Numbered from the stretch's first letter, positions 1 to 5,589 are shown. The stretch: 6,120 nt of DNA from Planctomycetota bacterium (GCA_030740295.1 JASLXP010000947.1:1-6120), one strand, 5' to 3'. Notes: a model not told the origin generated them from the letters alone. Program-made: numbers and translations.

Positions 1-2
1 CG

Positions 3-174
3 GGTCCTACTTTGATCGAGCTAGCTGAGACATTCGAAAGTCTTGCAGCTTGGATCATACCGATGTCCGGAGTTTCTGGTGGCCACCTCACAGATCAAGG
101 CCAAAAGCCAACAAGTCAACCACATTGCCAAAGCTCACAGCATCAGTTGCCTGGAGCTGGATCTGAAAGAGTAG
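3..174 (+). other. Possible 3' remnant of a gene entering from the left edge (frame broken)
   Basis: No complete gene starts here. One plus-strand frame is open from base 3 and begins GPTLIELAETFESLAAW, which looks protein-like, but after about base 75 it turns into low-complexity Gln/Ser/Pro-rich text and stops at 189-191. A second plus frame takes over convincingly from about base 70 (EFLVATSQIKAKSQQVNHIA, then ending in ELDLKE) and stops with TAG at 172-174; that frame is closed upstream by TAG at 22-24. One reading is a gene tail with an indel between about 50 and 70. The other is chance open frames. I do not recognise the family and no domain motif is visible. The segment ends just before repeat copy A. 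Confidence 0.2.
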
Positions 175-180
175 GTTCCG

Positions 181-297
181 GGGTCCAATGACCCGCCCTC
201 AACAATCAGCAAAGCGAGGCCGCGAAATGTGGAGGCCCTTCTCTTGAACGCCGTGGCGACAGGGTGCCAGCCTGTCAGGCCAAAAGAACGTGATCTG
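181..297. repeat. Dispersed direct repeat, copy A
   Basis: This 117-base stretch matches 2217-2348 in the same orientation. A 24-base block (197-220) is identical to 2233-2256, and most of the rest matches at roughly 85 % by eye outside gaps. Copy A lacks 12 bases in the hairpin region and 3 bases near 229-232 compared with copy B. It carries a short inverted repeat, GACAGG at 258-263 with CCTGTC at 271-276 and a 7-base loop. It also carries the 12-mer CCAGCCTGTCAG (267-278), which recurs in copy B and, inverted, at 2410-2421. It lies downstream of the WG-repeat gene, opposite copy B, so the two copies bracket the two-gene block. Confidence 0.85.
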
Positions 298-503
298 CTC
301 CCAATCGTCCTGATAAGTTGTTGGTCTTCGTTGCGGTTGAGCTTGTTCAGACTTTCCATAGCCGGAAGTATGATGAATTGAAATTAGGGTGTAAGCGGCT
401 TTTCGCATTTCCCCAAATTCCATCTTCAGAATTTCTCTTGAGGAACTATTCGCCAAAGACTTGAACCCCGATGGGTTGAGATCTCAATACTATTGCCCCA
501 CTT
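298..503. other. Spacer downstream of the WG-repeat gene; no confident gene
   Basis: About 200 bases follow the stop of the WG-repeat gene on the minus strand. An 85-codon minus-strand frame (199-456, TTG start, with internal ATGs such as the one reading MEFGEM) crosses this stretch and ends inside repeat copy A with the residues PRFADC. It has no clear ribosome binding site and no recognisable domain, so I do not call it a gene. Part of the spacer (446-503) can be read, in the frame created by the second copy of the 34-base near-duplication, as a continuation of a WG-type C-terminus that stops at 446-448. No strong terminator hairpin with a T-run was seen. Confidence 0.4.
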
Positions 504-555
504 TTATCGATGTAATATCTGTACAGTTGCCCCATTCTTATCGATGTAATATCTG
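493..555. repeat. Near-tandem duplication with 34-base period at the 3' end of the WG-repeat gene
   Basis: Bases 493-521 and 527-555 are the same 29-base unit with 27 of 29 positions identical (they differ at 501/535 and 503/537), separated by five bases. On the minus strand each unit encodes the start of a WG-type motif (YYIDK-GA). Because 34 is not a multiple of three, the second unit is read in a different frame, and translation ends almost at once with VQILHR and a stop at 504-506. Without the extra unit, the frame would run on through LRSQPIGVQVFGE to a stop at 446-448. This looks like a local duplication, or misaligned recombination between related repeat units, that altered the protein's C-terminus. 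Confidence 0.8.
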
Positions 556-1562
556 CGTCTCGAACTAGTGAAGACATTGTCAACATCTATCCTTGCTAGC
601 CCGTTTTCGAAGGGGGACGCAAAGTCGAGTGTTGGACGAATTGTGTACTGCCCTTCCCTGTCAATGTATCCCCATTTGTAGCTGTCTTTACCAACTTGAA
701 CACAAACTGCAGCTAAACCTTCCGAAAATTCAGTCGTCCTTTCGTATTTAGTATCTATTACAAGAACTCCATCGCGATCAATATAGCCGCGCATGCCACC
801 AGTCGTCTGAACTTCTGCAAGACCTTCTGAGAATGAGTATGCCTTGGCGTAAGTAGATGTGAAGACCAGCTTTCCGATTTTATCAATAAAAGTTTGCTTT
901 AGGTGACCATCTTTCTGCCGCTGGGAAACTAACGCGAGACCTGATGTAAAATCAGCGGCTCTATCGAACTGCTCTGGAATAACTAATGAGCCCTTAGAAT
1001 CAACATAACCGTACTTTCCGTTGCGCATCACTGCTGCCATGCCTTCAGAGAAATCTAACGCGCCATCGTATTTAAGGGATATGGAATAATCTCCCGATTT
1101 ATTAATATATCCGTACTTGTCCCCAACTTTCACGCGTGCAAAGCCGCCACTGAATGGAGATGCGATATCGAAGTCGAAACGGATTACGGTCTGTCCACTT
1201 CTATTGATGTACCCCCATTTACCTTTTAGGGCAACAGCAGCCATGTCATCTGAAAATGGGCTGTCGCCGAGTTCCCCGACGCCGATTCGACTTAACGATG
1301 GGCTGGCAAGATCGAACCGCGGGCGTATCACGATCTCGCCACCTCTGTCAATATAGCCCCATTTTCCTTTTATCTTTACAGCCGCCCTCTCCTCTGCAAA
1401 GCTCCCCGCGTCGTCAAATTGCGGCGTGATTCTGATACGTCCCTTGGCATCAATATAGCCATGCTTGCCTTTTACAAACACAGGAAAAAGTGGCTCCTTT
1501 GTTTGCTCGGAAGAGATTATTCCTGTGCATAAAGCCTGGATGCATATGATGACTGTTAGCAA
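504..1562 (-). CDS. Exported WG-repeat protein
   Basis: The 352-residue product is almost entirely WG (KWG-type) repeats. Nine units can be seen, each with a WGYID/GYINKSG-like turn followed by a hydrophobic strand, a (F/Y)D-A-pF element and a 'F-eGlA-V' element. The turns lie at about residues 33-38, 67-72, 115-120, 149-154, 183-188, 222-227, 257-262, 296-301 and 336-341. Unit 2 has an extra insert of about 13 residues (about 89-101), and the last unit is cut short. Such repeats form beta-rich, propeller- or solenoid-like surfaces; WG-family functions are mostly unknown, with binding roles usually assumed. The first about 18 residues are hydrophobic and look like a signal peptide without the usual positive end. 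The start used is TTG (1562-1560), because the frame is closed by TGA at 1592-1590 and no ATG lies between. It overlaps the upstream gene by 7 bases, which suggests translational coupling. Family assignment is sure; role is unknown. Confidence 0.93.
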   Translation of the reverse strand: MLTVIICIQALCTGIISSEQTKEPLFPVFVKGKHGYIDAKGRIRITPQFDDAGSFAEERAAVKIKGKWGYIDRGGEIVIRPRFDLASPSLSRIGVGELGDSPFSDDMAAVALKGKWGYINRSGQTVIRFDFDIASPFSGGFARVKVGDKYGYINKSGDYSISLKYDGALDFSEGMAAVMRNGKYGYVDSKGSLVIPEQFDRAADFTSGLALVSQRQKDGHLKQTFIDKIGKLVFTSTYAKAYSFSEGLAEVQTTGGMRGYIDRDGVLVIDTKYERTTEFSEGLAAVCVQVGKDSYKWGYIDREGQYTIRPTLDFASPFENGLARIDVDNVFTSSRRRYYIDKNGATVQILHR

Positions 1563-2206
1563 TTTCCTACTGGGGCTCCTGCAAAAAATTCACCTGCCGA
1601 GAGTTCAATTTGGTTTGTAGCATCGCCCACCTTAATCTTGCCAGCCAAATTATCGTGGCTGTACTGCAGAAAACCTTCCGCCCTTTCAAGACAGTTCTCC
1701 TCATTAAACAGATAGTGAATCAGTGCTATTTGAGCTGCTTGGATACTCTCTGGAGGGGCCGACGCAACTCCATTTTCAAACGCGAATCGTATTCCCATTT
1801 TGTCAAATTCAAATTCCAATCTCGACCCGGTGACAGAAGTTAATACTGCCAAAGCAAGTAGATCACAAGAATGACAAATTAGCGCACATAAGTCGGGATC
1901 TCGACTTAGAGCGAGAAAATCAAGCACGCTGCGTTCCCGGATCAGATTCAACTGGAATCCTTCAACATCGAGGAATCTTCCAGCTTCTTTGGCGAAGACA
2001 AGGTTGTCCTTACTAGAATCTGAAATATCACGAATTGACCTGAGAACCCAGAAAAGCCTGCTGATAAGAATTCGCGAACGTTCGGCCCAACCTGGAAATC
2101 TAAAGCCGGTCCGATATAAGAGGAAGTCTCGTTTTCCGACAACTTGACTTAGGAGTTCCACAGGCATCCCTTTTGTGAACCGCAAGAACGCTTTGGTAAA
2201 CATCAC
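1556..2206 (-). CDS. Hypothetical protein upstream of, and overlapping, the WG-repeat gene
   Basis: I do not recognise this 216-residue protein. It has a basic N-terminus (FTKAFLRFTKGM), a mixed helical middle rich in Leu, Arg and Asp, one fairly hydrophobic stretch around residues 125-148 (DLCALICHSCDLLALAVL), and an acidic, probably helical C-terminal half (IQAAQIALIHYLFNEENCLE). No signal peptide, catalytic motif or DNA-binding motif is evident, so it is probably cytoplasmic. The start may be GTG 2206-2204, ATG 2203-2201 or the ATG at residue 14; none has a strong ribosome binding site, and the frame is closed by TAG at 2224-2222, inside repeat copy B. Its stop codon overlaps the TTG start of the WG-repeat gene (ATTGCTAA), so the two probably form a coupled operon. 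The base composition is AT-rich like its partner and unlike the genes to the right. An adaptor, an immunity or toxin partner, or an effector are all possible; nothing decides between them. Confidence 0.75.
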   Translation of the reverse strand: MMFTKAFLRFTKGMPVELLSQVVGKRDFLLYRTGFRFPGWAERSRILISRLFWVLRSIRDISDSSKDNLVFAKEAGRFLDVEGFQLNLIRERSVLDFLALSRDPDLCALICHSCDLLALAVLTSVTGSRLEFEFDKMGIRFAFENGVASAPPESIQAAQIALIHYLFNEENCLERAEGFLQYSHDNLAGKIKVGDATNQIELSAGEFFAGAPVGNC

Positions 2207-2208
2207 AG

Positions 2209-2238
2209 TGTATAAAGGGTCCTATGGCCTGACCTCAA
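2209..2238 (-). promoter_or_regulatory. Candidate sigma70-like promoter for the two-gene operon
   Basis: On the minus strand, TTGAGG (2238-2233) is followed after 18 bases by TATACA (2214-2209), a fair match to a -35/-10 pair. Its -35 and most of its spacer lie in repeat copy B. The -10 ends only two bases before the GTG at 2206, so transcription would start at about the ATG at 2203. This would imply a leaderless message or the later ATG at residue 14. The geometry makes this a weak call, and promoter consensus in the presumed phylum may differ. Confidence 0.2.
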
Positions 2239-2348
2239 CAATCAGCAAAGCGAGGCGGCAAAAATATGGCGAGGCCCCTCTCTTGAATGGCGTGGCGACA
2301 GGCTCGCAGCGCTGCCACCAGCCTGTCAGCCCAGAAGAACGTAAACTG
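2217..2348. repeat. Dispersed direct repeat, copy B
   Basis: This 132-base stretch is homologous to copy A at 181-297, in the same orientation, with a shared perfect 24-base core at 2233-2256. It is longer than A by 12 bases inside the hairpin and by 3 bases near 2258-2270, both multiples of three. It sits directly upstream of the 216-residue gene, so copies A and B enclose the two minus-strand genes. No transposase or integrase accompanies it. It could be a genome-wide intergenic element of the REP or MITE kind, or the tail of a small duplicated gene. Confidence 0.85.
2297..2327. repeat. Nested inverted repeat inside copy B
   Basis: GACAGGCT (2297-2304) is the exact reverse complement of AGCCTGTC (2320-2327), an 8-base stem. 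The 15 bases between contain GCAGCGCTGC (2306-2315), itself a perfect 10-base palindrome. Copy A keeps only the outer arms (6 bases) and has lost the inner palindrome. Neither strand has a T-run after the stem, so a simple intrinsic terminator is unlikely. Confidence 0.7.
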
Positions 2349-2545
2349 ACAGATCGAAAGTGACAAAGTCTTGATTCGTTTGTTTTATCAGAACCTCAGA
2401 AATCAGCAGCTGACAGGCTGGCAGATTCTCTCGTAAGAATTCCAATGGGTCTTTTGAGGTGCACGCTTCAGCATGTTCTGGCTACGCGGGAAACACGCTG
2501 AAGCGTTCACTACAAACGCTTGGTGAAATGTGAGAGCAATTCCTC
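2349..2545. other. Spacer between the large minus-strand gene and repeat copy B
   Basis: This stretch lies beyond the stop of the large gene at 2546 and holds no supported gene. It contains the 12-mer CTGACAGGCTGG at 2410-2421, which is the exact inverse of CCAGCCTGTCAG in copies A and B, and the long palindrome at 2456-2513. The remainder (2349-2400 and 2422-2455) shows nothing recognisable. Confidence 0.5.
2456..2513. repeat. REP-like long imperfect palindrome; possible transcript end of the large gene
   Basis: ACGCTTCAGC (2463-2472) pairs perfectly with GCTGAAGCGT (2497-2506). Outside this the arms pair imperfectly to 2456 and 2513 (17 positions, three mismatches). Inside, a one-base mismatch is followed by four more pairs (2474-2477 with 2492-2495), leaving a loop of about 14 bases. 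It lies 33 bases past the stop codon of the large minus-strand gene, as expected for an intergenic REP-type element that protects or ends a transcript. There is no strong T-run on either side, so a Rho-independent terminator is not established. Confidence 0.65.
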
Positions 2546-4507
2546 TCACTTCGAGGCCACAACGATGAGAGAGTACATACCGAACTGGGGGACGGTGAAG
2601 ACGAGCCGGCCGTCCACGATTGTTCTTTCGATGGGTCTGCCACTGCCGGCTTCCAGGATGCCTGGCAAACCGCGCCAGTTGTCGGGAACCTTCAGGCGGA
2701 TGACCACGTTTTCCGTTGGATGTTCGATCTGACGGTAATTGGCGGTCTTTGGGTCGATACTGCTTTTATCGAAAGTGAGCGCTTTGCCCAAGTTCGTCAC
2801 GTGGATTACGAGCCTCTTCTCTTTGGGCTGCGACCTCACGTGAAATTCGATTTCCGGCGCGGCGTTCTCGGTGGTTAGAAGTGGGTCCAGACCTGCCTCG
2901 CGGTTCACCCAACGCATCACCGGCTCCGTCAGTTTTCGGAAGTCCTGGCTGAAGGGCATCCACTTGCCGGCGAAGAAAAGGCAACGCCCTTGCCCGTATC
3001 GGCCCCATACAGCGGCATCGCCGCCATCGTTCCAGACAGCTACCGAACGGCCGCCTTCCGTAATCTCGATGATATCGCTGTCATAGACCCTGGTGTGGGA
3101 CGTGCCGATGTAATCGTATTCCGTTGATTCCCCCATCAGTGTGCCCGGCCCGAAATCTCTCGAGAAGAGAATGCGGCGGTTCTGCATCTTTTTGAACTGT
3201 TCCAGCGGCACTCGTTTGTCGGGTGCGTATTGCTTCACAAACTTCGCGTGAAAGACGTCCTCGAGGCCGTAGGAATCTTTCTTTCGGCCAAAGCGGTCGA
3301 ACCGGCTGGTCTCCGCGGTGGCGATGAGAGTGCCTCCGCCGCGAACCCATGAGCGAAGGGCGTCCTCCTGACCGGCAGTGAAACTTTCGGTGTTGAAGGC
3401 CAGGATCACGCGATAGGGAGAGAGCTTCTGAGGGCGTTCGATGTGCTCGGTGAAGATTGTGTCGACTTGATAGTGATGTTGAAGGAGAGCGGTGTACGTG
3501 GCGATGAGAGAGCTGAGATAAACGCTGCGGCCGCCCCAGGCCGCGTAGTAATGATTCCACATGGTCCGCTCCGAACACAGGATGGCGATTTTCGCTGTGG
3601 ATTGTGTCGGGCTGAGGTATTCCTCATTCTTCGCTGCCTGAGTAAAGACATCTCTCGCCACTTCGTAGCCGCCGGGCACCCACTTGGCTCTTCCGGCACT
3701 CCAACCGGCCTGGGCAGGATAGTAGGGCGTGAGCGTGAAGGTCATCAGGCCTTCTGAATGGGTCAGGCCCGCCAGGCAGCTCCGCCGGTAGTCAATGGCC
3801 GATCTCAAGTTCCAGCCGTTCCAAAGCACTGTCTTCTTTCCGCAGCTTCGGAGGAGATTCAGCAGGAACCGGTCTTTGTAACGGCCGATCGCATAGATAT
3901 CAGTCCACGCCATATCGGCCACATCCGGGATGGATGCGAAAGATCCACAAGGTCCCCAAGTCTCCCATGCGGGGGTGATCGTAACCGTGTAATCGAGATT
4001 TGGGTCGGCCTGCTTCACCTTCTCTTTGATCCCGTTCAGAAGCAGATTCATCTCCGCCGCGCAGTACTGGCCCGCGAGGGACCACAGTACCTGGTGCCTC
4101 TGTAGAAATCCGAAGGGAAGCGGCTTGGCGAAGTTGGGGCACTCCTTGTAGAAGCCCTCGAAATCAAGCTGTCCGACCTCCTCGCCGGTGGTGCGCTCCT
4201 TGACAAACTGCCGGAACGATCGGTCGGCTTCGGGTCTGAGTGTTCGTTTGCCGTTCTTGCCGGTTTGAAAGAAAAAATGCGCTGGCTGCTGAACGGGTTC
4301 GTCGATGGAGAAGCTGAGGTAGTTGCTGTAACGGGCAAAGGTGAACGGATCAGGCGGCCCGCCAGGCTTGCGTTGGACATCGCCGACGATGGGGACAGAG
4401 GTCTCGGCCGCATAGCCCATCTTCGTCAAGGTCCGCATGGTCACTCCGTGGATGCCTTCCCTGGCTGCGAGGAGGAAAAGATTCTCCGCATGTGGAGGAG
4501 GCCAGTT
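2546..4507 (-). CDS. C-terminal part: glycoside-hydrolase-like barrel, GH42-type GATase-like domain and beta domain
   Basis: The frame is open from 4678, but its first 57 residues are a shadow of the upstream half; the genuine part is the last 653 residues. Landmarks in the joined numbering are: a long barrel region with FSIDEP (about 427-432), where the Asp-Glu-Pro is a candidate catalytic or substrate-binding site; ITPAWETWG (538-546); MAWTDIYAIG (561-570); and TVLWNGWN (587-594). Then AKIAIL begins a second alpha/beta domain (about 666-780) with YRVILAFN and LRSWVRGGGTLIATAETSRFD, as in the beta-galactosidase trimerisation domain of GH42. About 840-905 is a GATase-like tail (GRYGQGRCLFFAGKWMPF), and about 914-1014 is a small beta domain ending QFGMYSLIVV. 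Assignment to a named GH family is inference. There is no obvious start of its own, so it is probably not made separately. Confidence 0.75.
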   Translation of the reverse strand, partial: NWPPPHAENLFLLAAREGIHGVTMRTLTKMGYAAETSVPIVGDVQRKPGGPPDPFTFARYSNYLSFSIDEPVQQPAHFFFQTGKNGKRTLRPEADRSFRQFVKERTTGEEVGQLDFEGFYKECPNFAKPLPFGFLQRHQVLWSLAGQYCAAEMNLLLNGIKEKVKQADPNLDYTVTITPAWETWGPCGSFASIPDVADMAWTDIYAIGRYKDRFLLNLLRSCGKKTVLWNGWNLRSAIDYRRSCLAGLTHSEGLMTFTLTPYYPAQAGWSAGRAKWVPGGYEVARDVFTQAAKNEEYLSPTQSTAKIAILCSERTMWNHYYAAWGGRSVYLSSLIATYTALLQHHYQVDTIFTEHIERPQKLSPYRVILAFNTESFTAGQEDALRSWVRGGGTLIATAETSRFDRFGRKKDSYGLEDVFHAKFVKQYAPDKRVPLEQFKKMQNRRILFSRDFGPGTLMGESTEYDYIGTSHTRVYDSDIIEITEGGRSVAVWNDGGDAAVWGRYGQGRCLFFAGKWMPFSQDFRKLTEPVMRWVNREAGLDPLLTTENAAPEIEFHVRSQPKEKRLVIHVTNLGKALTFDKSSIDPKTANYRQIEHPTENVVIRLKVPDNWRGLPGILEAGSGRPIERTIVDGRLVFTVPQFGMYSLIVVASK

Positions 4508-5589
4508 TTTTCCCAGCCATAGTGATGCAGGAAAAGGTTCGAGTGTGATTCCTTGAGGACACGCACGAGACGCTGTTGCGACGCGGGATCCTGCGGATGG
4601 TACTGAACGCTGAAGCCGCGGATAAAACCGGGTAACTTCCTGGGCCCGGACTTCGAGGGATCGAAAGGAACGGACCATTTCGACTTCAACGCTTCGATTT
4701 CTTTCTGGGCTTTCATGTCCTTCGCCTTCTGACTGGCCAGTTTGGCGTCTGCAGCAGCGGCCACAGCTTTAGCGATGTCTTTTTGCTGGGTTGGGCGCGC
4801 CTGCGCGACCCAGTCAATCGCTTTCCGCAAAAGCAACTTCTCCGCATCGAGCTTGATGCCCTCCTTCCAGTGCCACTTACCATCATCTCCCTGTTCCTTG
4901 TGAGCACCCAGAGCCAGGCCGATGAAAACGGCCCTTCCTCTTCCGGCCTGGCCGGACACGCCCATCGGATAGCCCTGGCACACGGTCATAAAAGTCGACC
5001 CTTTCTTTCCCTCACGCAAAACCACAGACCCGTCGCCGAAGTCCTGCGTCTTCGGCAGGAGGAAAGCCTCAATGCTTTCAGCCAGCTCGTGGTCACCAGA
5101 GGGCTGGAGCGGCCATTCGGGTTTCCGCCAGGGAATGAAGCTGAGCTGGAAGTATCCAGACGCGATATCCGGAAAGGGAGACGTGCGAACCGGCCACGGA
5201 TAATTGAAACCGGCCGCCTTGCTTAAGAGGATCACCCCGCCCCCAGATTCTGCGTAAGCGGCCAGCGAATGGTTGTAATGGGGCAGCGCCTTTTCTCCCG
5301 CCGGCGTGCTGTCGAAGCCGCCAATGTCCATCGAGGGCAGTATCACCGCGTCGAATCTCACGAGCTCAGCCGGGGCGAGGCTGGAGAATTCCGTTGCGGA
5401 CAGGTCCTCGTGCTCCTGCAGGTATCGAAGTATCCCTTCATGGCCATAACTGAATTTTTTCGTGCTGTCGTGAGATGCATCCCCGTTGTACACACCCACT
5501 TTGAGGTTCTTCGCTTCCTCCGCTTGTCCGACAGCAGCGGAAACGAGCAAGAAGCTGAACACGAATGGTCGGTAGAGGTGGAACATCAC
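4441..5589 (-). CDS. N-terminal part: signal peptide, ThuA/GATase-like domain and start of the hydrolase barrel
   Basis: As read, this frame gives 382 residues. Residues 1-24 form a signal peptide (basic MMFHLYRP, a hydrophobic FVFSFLLVSAAVG core, cleavage likely after GQA). Residues 28-265 resemble the class I GATase-like alpha/beta fold of ThuA or biotin-protein-ligase N-terminal domains: KVGVYNG first strand, FDAVILPSMD, SGGGVILLSKAAG, then GRGRAVFIGLALG and LLRKAIDW. The usual nucleophilic Cys after the GGG strand is missing, so the domain is probably structural or ligand-binding. A Lys/Ala-rich linker (268-305) precedes GFIRGFSVQYHP, the start of the barrel. The last 21 residues, after Lys361, are out of frame and not genuine. 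GTG (5589) or ATG (5586) can serve as start; neither has a strong ribosome binding site. Confidence 0.8.
   Translation of the reverse strand: MMFHLYRPFVFSFLLVSAAVGQAEEAKNLKVGVYNGDASHDSTKKFSYGHEGILRYLQEHEDLSATEFSSLAPAELVRFDAVILPSMDIGGFDSTPAGEKALPHYNHSLAAYAESGGGVILLSKAAGFNYPWPVRTSPFPDIASGYFQLSFIPWRKPEWPLQPSGDHELAESIEAFLLPKTQDFGDGSVVLREGKKGSTFMTVCQGYPMGVSGQAGRGRAVFIGLALGAHKEQGDDGKWHWKEGIKLDAEKLLLRKAIDWVAQARPTQQKDIAKAVAAAADAKLASQKAKDMKAQKEIEALKSKWSVPFDPSKSGPRKLPGFIRGFSVQYHPQDPASQQRLVRVLKESHSNLFLHHYGWEKTGLLHMRRIFSSSQPGKASTE
4506..4511 (-). other. Frameshift site: run of six A on the coding strand
   Basis: The coding strand reads TGG GAA AAA ACT GGC in the upstream frame, and GGA AAA AAC TGG in the downstream frame. 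A shift of -1 (or one added A) joins the two halves. A canonical A-AAA-AAC slippery heptamer is present, but only in the destination frame, so tandem -1 slippage from GAA-AAA would give a poor Glu re-pairing (GGA). A run of six A is also short for efficient transcriptional slippage. A one-base deletion in the genome or in the assembly is the simplest explanation. Confidence 0.8.

Larger units (their letters stand above)
2546..5589 (-). pseudogene. Frameshifted gene for an exported, multi-domain glycoside-hydrolase-like protein (about 1014 residues when joined)
   Basis: Two overlapping minus-strand frames are halves of one gene. The first (5589 to 4441) reads HHYGWEK and then falls into a short non-homologous tail. 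The second reads KNWPPPHAENLFLLAAREG and continues smoothly, so the join lies at the six-A run (T run at 4511-4506). A seventh A would restore Glu-Lys-Asn-Trp and a protein of 361 + 653 residues. Domains of the joined protein: signal peptide 1-24; ThuA/GATase-like domain about 28-265; Ala/Lys-rich linker about 268-305; barrel-like catalytic region about 320-650 with a SIDEP motif at 428-432; second GATase-like domain as in GH42 about 666-780; C-terminal beta region about 914-1014. The product is exported and probably acts on a glycan, but the substrate is not readable from sequence. The long intact frame after the shift argues for a recent mutation or an assembly error rather than old decay. 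Confidence 0.8.

Noticed and set aside
199..456. 85-residue minus-strand frame as a real gene
   Set aside because: It has a TTG start without a ribosome binding site, no recognisable domain, and a C-terminal third lying in the dispersed repeat. It is kept only as a note on the spacer.
504..1562. WG-repeat array as a tandem DNA repeat or CRISPR-like array
   Set aside because: The periodicity is in the protein (about 33-48 residues per unit), with little DNA-level identity between units and no constant spacers.
181..2348. Repeats A and B as integron attC recombination sites flanking a cassette
   Set aside because: The only core-like heptamer (CCTCAAC) does not fit the required start base, and no matching GTTRRRY partner exists at the other end. 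No integrase gene is in view.
2463..2506. The palindrome as a standard Rho-independent terminator
   Set aside because: There is no T-run after the stem on either strand and the loop is large. It is reported only as a REP-like palindrome.
4505..4512. Canonical programmed -1 frameshift signal
   Set aside because: The A-AAA-AAC heptamer is present but is in register with the downstream frame, not the upstream one. No clear pairing structure was identified just downstream.
4508..4678. The extra 57 residues at the start of the second hydrolase frame as a true N-terminus
   Set aside because: They overlap good coding sequence of the first frame (barrel start GFIRGFSVQYHP to HHYGWEK) and have a shadow-like Arg/Ser/Pro-rich composition.
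2201..5589. Shared TGTGATGTT around the starts of both minus-strand transcription units
   Set aside because: Nine bases that include the start codon itself are too short and constrained to support a regulatory link.
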